The translations under genes and the position numbers were made by a program. DNA of 64,000 nt from Agrobacterium arsenijevicii. GTDB lineage: Bacteria; Pseudomonadota; Alphaproteobacteria; Rhizobiales; Rhizobiaceae. Positions 18,819-26,611 of the stretch are shown piece by piece. Where the stretch lies: contig JWIT01000008.1 of assembly GCA_000949895.1 (NCBI GenBank), forward strand, positions 57,959 through 121,958, in the 5' to 3' direction. The notes below the pieces were generated by a model. It was not told the origin of the DNA and did not search any database. It saw only the letters and a list, made by a program, of their open reading frames with translations. Positions within the stretch are counted from its first letter, which is position 1; each line of letters starts with the position of its first letter.

Positions 18819-19214
18819 ATGGAAATATTGCGCGCGGGAACACGGGCCTCAGCCAAAGGCCCCGAGGCCTGGTTCACCGGCACCGTCCGCATCGATCCGC
18901 TGTTCAACCCGTTCGATGCCGAACGGGTGCAAGGCGCGCAGGTCACCTTCGAACCCGGTGCCCGCACCGCATGGCACACCCATCCCCTCGGCCAGACCCT
19001 GATCGTGGTTTCCGGGCTTGGACGGGCGCAGCGCGAGGGTGGCCCGGTGGAAGAGATCCGCCCCGGCGACACCGTATGGTTTGCACCGGGCGAAAGGCAC
19101 TGGCACGGGGCAGCACCCAATGTCGCCATGACTCATATCGCGCTTCAGGAGGTCAAGGACGGCAAGGTCGTGGACTGGATGGAACAGGTCACGGACGACC
19201 AATATGGCGGCTGA
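18819..19214 (+). CDS. Small metal-binding cupin, hydroxynitrile-lyase-like
   Basis: A single-domain cupin of 131 residues. His53, His55, Gln59 and His94 (in [10 protein letters not shown] and GERHWHG) form the metal site; from memory the same residue numbers bind Mn in the cupin hydroxynitrile lyase of Granulicella, a protein of about the same size. CAGGAGAG just upstream sets the start. Relatives are widespread and mostly uncharacterized, so the physiological reaction is unknown. It is downstream of the LysR gene on the same strand with 148 bases between them. Confidence 0.8.
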   Translation: MEILRAGTRASAKGPEAWFTGTVRIDPLFNPFDAERVQGAQVTFEPGARTAWHTHPLGQTLIVVSGLGRAQREGGPVEEIRPGDTVWFAPGERHWHGAAPNVAMTHIALQEVKDGKVVDWMEQVTDDQYGG

Positions 19215-19377
19215 AGCGGCGACAAAACGCTGAATATATCTCGGGCGCGTAACATAAACTTTGACTTGCACCTCGAATGCGTCAAACCTCGTTTATCTCG
19301 GAAACGTGGTGCCGGATCGTGATCTCAGTGGGTGAAAGTTTTCCTGGCTTCGTCGGCGCAAGTGCGGTCGCAACTCC

Positions 19378-21003
19378 ATGCCCATGACATTGAACCGGCG
19401 CGATGTGGTTGCGGGATTGTCGATTGCCGGCCTGATGTTGCCGGAGGCGATCGCCTATTCGGGCATTGCCGGCGTTCCCGCGCAACACGCCATCCTTGCC
19501 GCCATCACCGGCTGCATCGTCTACGCCATTTTCGGCCAGAGCCGTTTTGCGGTCGTCTCGCCCACCTCCTCCTCCGCTGCAATTCTGGCGGCAATGCTGG
19601 CGACGCTTTCCGTCACACCAGCGCAAAAGATGCTGCTCGTCGCCATTACAGTTGCTCTGGTGGGCGTGCTATTTCTGCTTGCGGCCGTCACGCGGCTCGG
19701 CGCCCTGTCGAGCGTGATTTCGCGGCCGGTGCTGCGCGGTTTTGCTTTTGGCCTCGCCATTCTCATCACCATCAAACAATTGCCGAGCATCTTCGGAATA
19801 AAGGCACATTCAGGCGAGCCGCTCTCCATCCTCCTGCAAATCCTCTCCCGCCCGCAGGACTGGAGCCTTGAAAGCATAGCCGTCGGCGTCGTAGCGCTCG
19901 CCGTGTTGCTCCTCATGCGCAAGCGCCCCACCATTCCCGGCAGCCTCGTCGTCATCGTGGCGGGCATCGCCGCCTCGATCCTGCTCAACCTTCAGAGCCG
20001 GGGCGTCGCCGTCGTCGGCCAGATCGATCTTGCCGGAATATGGGCTGGCCCGTTTTCGGTGTCGCTGGACGACGTCGCACATGTCGCCCGCTTCGCGCCG
20101 CCGCTCGTCCTCATTCTCTTTGCGGAATCATGGGGCACCATCCGCAGCTTTTCGCTTCGCCACGGCGAGAGCGTCGATTCCAATCGCGAACTCAGAGCAT
20201 TCGGGCTTGCGAATATCGCCAGCGCCGCGGTGCAGGGCATGCCGGTCGGCGCGGGTTTTTCCGCAGGGGCGGCAAGTGAAGCGGTCGGGCCGCAAAGCCG
20301 GTTGGCCTCGGCCATCGCCGCAATCGGCCTTGCGGTCTTCAGCCTGCTGGCCGCCAGCTGGTTCGCCTTCATTCCCGAAGCGGTCCTTGCCGCCGTGATC
20401 GCGGTTGCGCTGCTGCATGCGCTTGATCCCACGCCGATCATCCGTTTATGGCGGCTCGGCAACGACGCCTATCTGGCACTTGCCGCAGCGGCCAGCGTGC
20501 TTGCCTTCGGGGTGCTGAACGGCATGCTCGTCGCGGTCGCCCTTTCCTTCGCCGTTTTTGTGCGCAGGCTCTCCCTGCCGCATGTCATGCATCTCGGCCG
20601 GCTGGGCGACAGCCACGATTTCGTCGACATGGAACGCCATCCGGATGCAAAGGATGTACCCGGCATAATCATTCTCCGGCCCGCACAGCCGTTTTTCTTC
20701 GGCAATGCGGAACCGATCCTTGCCGCCGTCACCAAACGCATCCTCGCCCGGCCGGAACTGCACATCGCGATTGTCAGCCTTGAGGAAAGTTTCGAGCTGG
20801 ATTCCACCGCGCTCGATGCGCTCCTGGAGTTCGATACGTCGATGCAGCACAGCGGCATCGTGGTCTATTATGCGCGTGTGCACGACCATGTGCGGGATCT
20901 GCTGCTTGCCGGCGGCGGGTCCGACATGGTTGCGCGCAGCAATTTCAGTGTCGATGATGCCGTGACGGCGGCCATGCACCGGGAGGACAACCATGCCCCA
21001 TAG
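19378..21003 (+). CDS. SulP-family anion transporter with STAS domain
   Basis: A 541-residue inner membrane protein. It opens with the SulP signature LMLPEAIAYSGIAGVPAQ, followed by SRFAVVSPTSSSAA and about ten or more hydrophobic segments to residue 410, then a cytoplasmic STAS domain (about 425-535, IIILRPAQPFFFGNAEPI onward). SulP proteins carry sulfate, bicarbonate or other anions; the substrate cannot be told here. Its last codons overlap the start of the next gene, so the two are translationally coupled. An ATG two codons later is an equally possible start; no clear ribosome site is seen. Confidence 0.88.
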   Translation: MPMTLNRRDVVAGLSIAGLMLPEAIAYSGIAGVPAQHAILAAITGCIVYAIFGQSRFAVVSPTSSSAAILAAMLATLSVTPAQKMLLVAITVALVGVLFLLAAVTRLGALSSVISRPVLRGFAFGLAILITIKQLPSIFGIKAHSGEPLSILLQILSRPQDWSLESIAVGVVALAVLLLMRKRPTIPGSLVVIVAGIAASILLNLQSRGVAVVGQIDLAGIWAGPFSVSLDDVAHVARFAPPLVLILFAESWGTIRSFSLRHGESVDSNRELRAFGLANIASAAVQGMPVGAGFSAGAASEAVGPQSRLASAIAAIGLAVFSLLAASWFAFIPEAVLAAVIAVALLHALDPTPIIRLWRLGNDAYLALAAAASVLAFGVLNGMLVAVALSFAVFVRRLSLPHVMHLGRLGDSHDFVDMERHPDAKDVPGIIILRPAQPFFFGNAEPILAAVTKRILARPELHIAIVSLEESFELDSTALDALLEFDTSMQHSGIVVYYARVHDHVRDLLLAGGGSDMVARSNFSVDDAVTAAMHREDNHAP

Positions 21004-21610
21004 CCTTGAACCACATCTGACCCCGGTTGAAATCACCTCTCTCAGGCCAACACAGATGACCGTCGGTCTGCGCGAGGTGGAGACTAAGCGCCGGCAATGG
21101 ACCGCGATCCGCGAGGAAAAGGGCGCCGATTTCCTTGGCCACCACATGGTGCCCGTCGTCCTCGGTTATAAGGAACGCCTTTATCTGGTCGACCACCATC
21201 ACCTCGCTTTGGCCTTGCATAACGAGGGCGTGAAACATGTCTTTACCAGCATCGTGGCCGATCTTTCCCATCTCGGCAGGCGGGAATTCTGGTCGGTGAT
21301 GGACCACCGCAACCTTGTCTATCCTTTCGACGCGGATGGCCTGCGCCACCCCATCGAAGATCTTCCCAAGCGGATCGTCGATCTTCAGGACGACCCTTTC
21401 CGCTCGTTGGCCGGAGAGGTTCGCGAGGCCGGTGGTTTTGCCAAGATCGAGGCTCCATTCAGCGAATTCCTCTGGGCGGATTTCCTGCGTCGCCGGGTGG
21501 ATGGCAAAAAACTGCGGCATTCCTTCGAGGACGCGGTGGAGGAAGCAATGCAACTGGCACGCTCGCGCGATGCCAAGCATCTCCCTGGATGGTGCGGAGT
21601 GGACCGATGA
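20993..21610 (+). CDS. ParB-like nuclease-fold protein (ParBc_2 type)
   Basis: A 205-residue soluble protein that begins with LRPTQMTVGLREVETKRRQW and continues with DFLGHHMVPVVLGYKERLYLVDHHHLALAL, the pattern of the small stand-alone ParB-like (ParBc_2) family. It lacks the helix-turn-helix of chromosomal ParB, so it is not a partition protein in the usual sense; function is unknown. It overlaps the SulP gene by 11 bases and shares an ATGA with the MscS gene, tying it to two membrane transport proteins. Confidence 0.75.
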   Translation: MPHSLEPHLTPVEITSLRPTQMTVGLREVETKRRQWTAIREEKGADFLGHHMVPVVLGYKERLYLVDHHHLALALHNEGVKHVFTSIVADLSHLGRREFWSVMDHRNLVYPFDADGLRHPIEDLPKRIVDLQDDPFRSLAGEVREAGGFAKIEAPFSEFLWADFLRRRVDGKKLRHSFEDAVEEAMQLARSRDAKHLPGWCGVDR

Positions 21611-23700
21611 CCACCCCGCCCTCCCTTGTCCGATTGCTAACGGCCGCTTTCATCGCGCTTTTTGTATCGGGCGTGGCAAGCCTCACCGCACAGGAATTAC
21701 CACCGCCGGCGAAAACGGCTGCGCCGGAACAAACGACGGAGCAGAAGGTCGATCAATTGCTGCAGCTTCTGGGGCAGGACGACGTTCGCGCCCTTCTCAC
21801 ACAGAAACTTGCGGCAAGCGGCACCGAACAACCGCCGCAACTGACGCCGCAGAGCCAGTTGAGCGATCTCGACCAATGGGCGAGCAAGCGGCGCGAACAT
21901 CTCGGGCGCCTCGCAAGGGATTTGCCCGGCATGTCGACGCAGATCACCTCGGCACTGGGAAGGCTTTGCGACGAGATCCGCAACTACGGCGCCTCCATCT
22001 TTTTGCTGCATGTGCTGATCCTGTTCGGCGTGGGTCTTGCCGGCGGCATCGCCACGAACAGGATCATCGTCATGCAGGCATCCCGCAGGAATGGCGCGGA
22101 TATCGGCAAGGAAGCCTCGGCCGTCGTGTCGCGCATGCTCCTGCCGGTCCTCGGTTATGGCCTTGCCGCGACAGCCATATTCCTTGCCATCCAGTGGCCA
22201 CCCTTGCTGAGTGCCGTTCTCCTGCCCTGGCTTGCCACCAGCGTCGTCCTGCCGCTGCTTTTTGCCTTCACCGGCCTGTTGCGGAGGGTCGTCGGCCGTG
22301 AAGCCAATGCCCGGCGCGATTTCTGGATCGTCCGCTGGACATGGCTCCTGACACTTGCCGGCCTTTTCTGGGCCCTGCTCAGGACGCTCGAAAATCTCGA
22401 TGTCCCGCGTGACACGCTCGGGCTTCTGTCCTCCGCCATGGTCGGGCTACTGTTCCTGCTCGCATGCATCTGGATCTGGCGTCGACCGGTCGGCGATCCG
22501 GGTTCGGAACGGGCAAGGGCAATCGACGTCGCGTTGATCTTCAGCCTCATCATCCTCTTCGGGCTGCGGCTTGCCGGTGCCGGGGTCCTGTTCTGGATCG
22601 GGCTTTATGCGCTGGTTCTGCCCGGCCTCGCCTCGACGCTCGGCATAGCTGCGCGAAAACTTGCGACCGACATAGGCAGTTACGGCGAAAGCGATCTTCG
22701 CCCGGTACTGGTCGAACGCGGCGTGCGGCTTGCAATCGTCGGGACCGCTATCATCTGGTTGATCTTCCTCGTCCGCGCCCATCCGGATTCCCTGCCCGAT
22801 GGCGCCTTGCTGACATCGATCGTCGTCGGTGTCCTGCACGGGGCGCTGATCCTGCTTCTTGCCGATCTCATATGGATCGCCATCAAATCGATGATTGCAC
22901 GCAGGCTGGAATTGAGCGCACCCGCCGTCGACCCACTGAGCGGCCAGCCCGGCGGCCAGCCGCAGGATGACCGGCTTCTGACCATTCTACCGATCCTGCG
23001 CAACATGCTCGGCATCATCATCGCCGCCGTTGCGGTCATGACCGCGCTTTCGGAACTCGGCGTCAACATCGGGCCGCTGCTTGCGAGCGCCGGCATCTTC
23101 GGCATCGCCATCGGTTTCGGTTCGCAGACGCTGGTCAAGGATATCATCAGCGGCGTGTTCTACATGATCGACGATGCTTTCCGCGTCGGCGAATATATTC
23201 AGAGCGGCTCTTACCGCGGCACGGTCGAATCCTTCAGCATCCGCTCGGTAAAACTGCGGCACCATCGCGGCCCGATCTTCACCGTACCGTTCGGATCACT
23301 GGGCGCCGTCGAAAACATGAGCCGCGACTGGTCGATCGACAAATTCCTCGTCACCGTCGCCTTCGATACTGATATCGCCAAGGTCCGGGCCATCACCAAG
23401 GAGATCGGCAAGGCGCTGAAGGAAGACCCGGAATTCGGGCCGTTCCTGATCGAGACCGTTAAGCTGAAGGGTGTCGAGCAATTCGGCGAATACGGCATGA
23501 CGCTCGGTTTCGGCATGATGCTGCGCGCCGGCGGGCAATCATCGATGGTGCGTCGCAAAGCCTATTCGATGCTGAAGGACGCCTTTGCGCAAAACGACAT
23601 CCAGTTCGCCAGCATGGCCGGCGCCTATCCCACAGCCTCACGGTCAGCGCGACCAAAGGAGCCTGAACCGGGCGGTGAGACGGGGCCGGTCGAAGAATAA
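21607..23700 (+). CDS. MscS-family mechanosensitive channel, long form
   Basis: A 697-residue inner membrane protein with a Sec signal (VRLLTAAFIALFVSGVASLTA), a periplasmic coiled region rich in Gln, many membrane helices (about 130-480) and a C-terminal MscS channel domain. The pore helix GPLLASAGIFGIAIGFGSQTLV starts near residue 488 and leads into the beta domain (YRGTVESFSIRSVKLRHHRG). It resembles YbdG/YbiO-type large MscS proteins that release solutes on osmotic downshift. The start overlaps the ParB-like stop (ATGA), which fixes the ATG at 21607. Last gene of a three-gene overlapping operon. Confidence 0.9.
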   Translation: MTTPPSLVRLLTAAFIALFVSGVASLTAQELPPPAKTAAPEQTTEQKVDQLLQLLGQDDVRALLTQKLAASGTEQPPQLTPQSQLSDLDQWASKRREHLGRLARDLPGMSTQITSALGRLCDEIRNYGASIFLLHVLILFGVGLAGGIATNRIIVMQASRRNGADIGKEASAVVSRMLLPVLGYGLAATAIFLAIQWPPLLSAVLLPWLATSVVLPLLFAFTGLLRRVVGREANARRDFWIVRWTWLLTLAGLFWALLRTLENLDVPRDTLGLLSSAMVGLLFLLACIWIWRRPVGDPGSERARAIDVALIFSLIILFGLRLAGAGVLFWIGLYALVLPGLASTLGIAARKLATDIGSYGESDLRPVLVERGVRLAIVGTAIIWLIFLVRAHPDSLPDGALLTSIVVGVLHGALILLLADLIWIAIKSMIARRLELSAPAVDPLSGQPGGQPQDDRLLTILPILRNMLGIIIAAVAVMTALSELGVNIGPLLASAGIFGIAIGFGSQTLVKDIISGVFYMIDDAFRVGEYIQSGSYRGTVESFSIRSVKLRHHRGPIFTVPFGSLGAVENMSRDWSIDKFLVTVAFDTDIAKVRAITKEIGKALKEDPEFGPFLIETVKLKGVEQFGEYGMTLGFGMMLRAGGQSSMVRRKAYSMLKDAFAQNDIQFASMAGAYPTASRSARPKEPEPGGETGPVEE

Positions 23701-23730
23701 ACTTCCGACGACCGCGCCCTATCTCTTTGT

Positions 23731-23781
23731 TTTTACGCATTTTCCGGACGTAAAACCGCTACGCACTTTTACTGGAAATGC
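23731..23781. repeat. Rhizobial-type palindromic intergenic repeat
   Basis: GCATTTTCC (23737-23745) pairs with GGAAATGC (23774-23781), and TTTTACG (23731-23737) with CGTAAAA (23749-23755). I recognise this arrangement from short palindromic repeats common between genes in Rhizobium and Agrobacterium. It lies between the convergent MscS and purU genes, where it may also act as a bidirectional terminator. I see only one copy in the window. Confidence 0.55.
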
Positions 23782-23782
23782 T

Positions 23783-24667
23783 CTAGCCCATCCGTTCGGA
23801 CATATATTCTCCCGGCGAAGCGGGAAACACCACGGTCCTGTTACCGTTGAGGAACACCCGGTGGTGGATATGGGCATGGATGGCGCGCGCGAGAACCTGG
23901 CTTTCCACGTCGCGTCCAAGGCTCACATAATCCATGCCGCTCTGGGCATGGGTGACGCGGATCGTATCCTGCTCGATGATCGGACCCTCGTCGAGATCAG
24001 CGGTGACGTAATGGGCCGTCGCGCCGATCAGCCGTACGCCGCGCTCGTAGGCCTGCTTGTAGGGGTTCGCGCCCTTGAAGGACGGCAGGAAGGAGTGGTG
24101 AATATTGATGATGCGGCCTGACATTTCCTGACACAGCCGGTCCGAGAGAACCTGCATATAACGCGCCAGAACGACGAGTTCTGCGCCTGCATCGCGCACC
24201 ACCTGCAGGATTGCCGCCTCGGCCTCAGGTTTCGTTTCCGGCGTGACGCGGATGTGGTGAAAGGGAATATCCTCGTTCACCACCTGCTTCTGGTATTCAA
24301 GGTGATTGGAGATGACCGCGACGATCTCGACGGGCAGCGCGCCGATGTGGGACCGATACAGCAGATCGTTCAGACAATGGCCGAAGCGTGACACCATGAT
24401 CACCACTTTCGTTTTCCGCGAGAGATCGTGGATGTCGTATTCCATGTCGAAATCCGCTGCAACGGAAGCGAACCCGGCAACCAGAGCCGCGGGTTCCAGC
24501 CCCTCCTCCGAAACGAAGCTCAGCCGCATGAAAAAGCGGCCCGTCTCCAGATCGGTGAATTGCGAACTGTCGTTGATGTTGCAACCGGATCGCGCGAGAT
24601 ATCCGGACACGGCGGCAACGATGCCGCTGCGTGCCGGGCACGAGACTTTCATGACATAGCTGCTCAA
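23783..24667 (-). CDS. purU: Formyltetrahydrofolate deformylase
   Basis: Hydrolyses 10-formyl-THF to THF and formate. 294 residues: an N-terminal ACT domain (about 1-85, CPARSGIVAAVSGYLARSGCNI) and a formyltransferase-like domain with the PurU active site NIHHSFLPSFKGANPY and a later Asp in TADLDEGPII. In the sox operon it recycles folate loaded with the one-carbon unit from sarcosine, as seen in other sox-glyA-purU clusters. It is the last gene of that operon, 90 bases after glyA, behind a strong hairpin. Confidence 0.93.
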   Translation of the reverse strand: MSSYVMKVSCPARSGIVAAVSGYLARSGCNINDSSQFTDLETGRFFMRLSFVSEEGLEPAALVAGFASVAADFDMEYDIHDLSRKTKVVIMVSRFGHCLNDLLYRSHIGALPVEIVAVISNHLEYQKQVVNEDIPFHHIRVTPETKPEAEAAILQVVRDAGAELVVLARYMQVLSDRLCQEMSGRIINIHHSFLPSFKGANPYKQAYERGVRLIGATAHYVTADLDEGPIIEQDTIRVTHAQSGMDYVSLGRDVESQVLARAIHAHIHHRVFLNGNRTVVFPASPGEYMSERMG

Positions 24668-24692
24668 ATCCTGCTCCCCTTGATGGATCAGC

Positions 24693-24730
24693 GATCGGGC
24701 AGATTGGCGGCGATGCCGCCCTGCCCGATC
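24693..24730 (-). other. Strong intercistronic hairpin between glyA and purU
   Basis: GATCGGGCAG (24693-24702) pairs with CTGCCCGATC (24721-24730), and inside it GGCGGC-gat-GCCGCC adds six pairs, with a 3-base bulge. No T-run follows on the minus strand. Likely an mRNA-stabilizing or processing element that lowers purU relative to glyA. Confidence 0.6.
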
Positions 24731-24757
24731 ATGGCTAACGGGACCGACAACGGTGTG

Positions 24758-26026
24758 TTACGCGCCGTAGATCGGGAAGTCCTCGCAAAGTGCCGCAACC
24801 TCGGCCCGCACTTCCGCCTCGACCTCGGCATCGCCTTCGACGTTGACGGCAAGCGCGTCGATGACACGCAGGATCAGCGAACCGATCTTTTCGAATTCGG
24901 CTTCACCGAAACCGCGTGTGGTGCCGGCCGAACTGCCAAGCCGGATGCCCGAGGTGACGAAGGGCTTTTCCGGATCGTTCGGAATGGAGTTCTTGTTGCA
25001 GGTGAGGCCCGCCCGTTCCAGCGCGATTTCAGCCACCTTGCCGGTCACGCCCTTCGGGCGCAGATCGACCAGAACCATGTGGCTGTCCGTGCCGCCCGAA
25101 ACGATCCCGAGACCACCATCCGTCAACACCTTGGCCAGAGCCTGCGCACTGGCAATGACCTGACCGGCGTAATCGGCAAAGTCGGGCCGCAGCGCCTCAC
25201 CGAAGGCCACGGCCTTGGCGGCGATGACATGCATCAGGGGCCCGCCCTGATTGCCGGGGAAAACCGCCGAGTTCAGCTTCTTCGCAAGATCCGCCTCATT
25301 GGTCAGGATCACGCCGCCGCGCGGGCCGCGCAGGGTCTTGTGGGTGGTGGAGGTGACGACATGGGCGTGCGGCACCGGGTTCGGATATTTTCCGCCGGCG
25401 ATCAGGCCAGCATAATGAGCCATATCGACCATCAGGTAAGCGCCAACCTCGTCGGCAATCTTGCGGAACCCGGCGAAATCGATATGGCGCGGATAGGCCG
25501 AGGCGCCTGCGACGATCAGCTTCGGCTTCGTTTCCAGCGCCTTTGCCCGCACCTTCTCCATGTCGATCAGATGTGTCTCGGCATCGACCTCATAGGAGAC
25601 GACATCGAACCACTTGCCCGACATGGTCACGGGCGAGCCGTGAGTCAGGTGACCGCCATGGGCGAGCGACATGCCCATGATCCGGTCGCCCGGCTGCAGA
25701 AGCGCCAGAAACACCGCCTGATTGGCCTGCGCGCCCGAATGCGGCTGCACATTGGCGAATTCAGCACCGAAGAGTTGCTTCAGCCGGTCAATGGCGACCT
25801 GTTCGACCTTGTCGACGAATTCGCAGCCGCCGTAATAACGCTTGCCCGGATACCCTTCCGCATATTTGTTGGTCAGCACGGACCCTTGAGCGGCAAGAAC
25901 ATCGGCGGAAACGATGTTTTCCGAAGCGATCAGTTCGATCTGGGTCTTCTGACGGTCGAGTTCCTCGGCGATGGCGTCAGCGATCACCGTATCCGAAACG
26001 GCGTTATGGGACAGACGGTTAAGCAT
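24758..26026 (-). CDS. glyA: Serine hydroxymethyltransferase (sox-linked copy)
   Basis: A PLP enzyme of 422 residues that joins glycine and methylene-THF to give serine. Visible: [25 protein letters not shown], the [11 protein letters not shown] lysine region that binds PLP, and the C-terminal [16 protein letters not shown] ribosome site marks the ATG at 26026; a start seven codons earlier would swallow that site. In the operon it uses both products of sarcosine oxidase (glycine and methylene-THF). Its place in the sox operon suggests a catabolic role; a separate housekeeping copy probably lies elsewhere. Confidence 0.95.
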   Translation of the reverse strand: MLNRLSHNAVSDTVIADAIAEELDRQKTQIELIASENIVSADVLAAQGSVLTNKYAEGYPGKRYYGGCEFVDKVEQVAIDRLKQLFGAEFANVQPHSGAQANQAVFLALLQPGDRIMGMSLAHGGHLTHGSPVTMSGKWFDVVSYEVDAETHLIDMEKVRAKALETKPKLIVAGASAYPRHIDFAGFRKIADEVGAYLMVDMAHYAGLIAGGKYPNPVPHAHVVTSTTHKTLRGPRGGVILTNEADLAKKLNSAVFPGNQGGPLMHVIAAKAVAFGEALRPDFADYAGQVIASAQALAKVLTDGGLGIVSGGTDSHMVLVDLRPKGVTGKVAEIALERAGLTCNKNSIPNDPEKPFVTSGIRLGSSAGTTRGFGEAEFEKIGSLILRVIDALAVNVEGDAEVEAEVRAEVAALCEDFPIYGA

Positions 26027-26043
26027 TGTTTTCTCCTCCAGGA

Positions 26044-26604
26044 TCAAGCGATTTCGGCGGCAAGTTCCTTGCAGCCGGTTTCAAGCAAATGGCCAAGATG
26101 CGGCGCGAAACTGTTCCAGATATCCATGCGGAAACTGTTCTGCGCATCGCGCCACAGCACCACGGTCACGCCATCGAAAATAGTCCGGCGCGCTTCACCG
26201 ACCGGAATGGTGTCGATGTCGCGGGCGCAGCCGAGCGTCAGGAGTTCGGCAGCCTGCGGCCCTTCGATCAAGAGCGTCACCTCCCGCCCGGAAATATCGG
26301 CAAGGCTGTGCGGGTGCGCAGCATAGACGCCCGCACAGGCCGCAATCAGCCTGTCGACTTCACCGACGGGCGTAAGGATCGTCCATTCGTCGGGACCGAG
26401 GCGCACGGCCTCGGTTTCGCCTGTAGAGACGCGGGCGCCGATACGATCAGGCAAGGCGAGACCGAGGGCGGCGTTCAAGGGTGCCAGATCGCCGCGCGCA
26501 CGCAGCGAAAGCCGCCCTTGCGCGGCCACAATGCTGACCCGGGCTGCTTTGCTCTCGGCCAGAATGCCGGAAGCGGGGGAGGAAACGCGCATGTTCATTG
26601 TCAT
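26044..26604 (-). CDS. soxG: Sarcosine oxidase gamma subunit
   Basis: 186 residues, the smallest folate-side subunit of heterotetrameric sarcosine oxidase, related to glycine cleavage T-protein. The central [40 protein letters not shown] and the tail [17 protein letters not shown] are typical. It starts 7 bases after soxA ends and lies 17 bases before the glyA start, which fixes its position in the order B-D-A-G. Confidence 0.93.
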   Translation of the reverse strand: MTMNMRVSSPASGILAESKAARVSIVAAQGRLSLRARGDLAPLNAALGLALPDRIGARVSTGETEAVRLGPDEWTILTPVGEVDRLIAACAGVYAAHPHSLADISGREVTLLIEGPQAAELLTLGCARDIDTIPVGEARRTIFDGVTVVLWRDAQNSFRMDIWNSFAPHLGHLLETGCKELAAEIA

Positions 26605-26611
26605 CTCCGGG

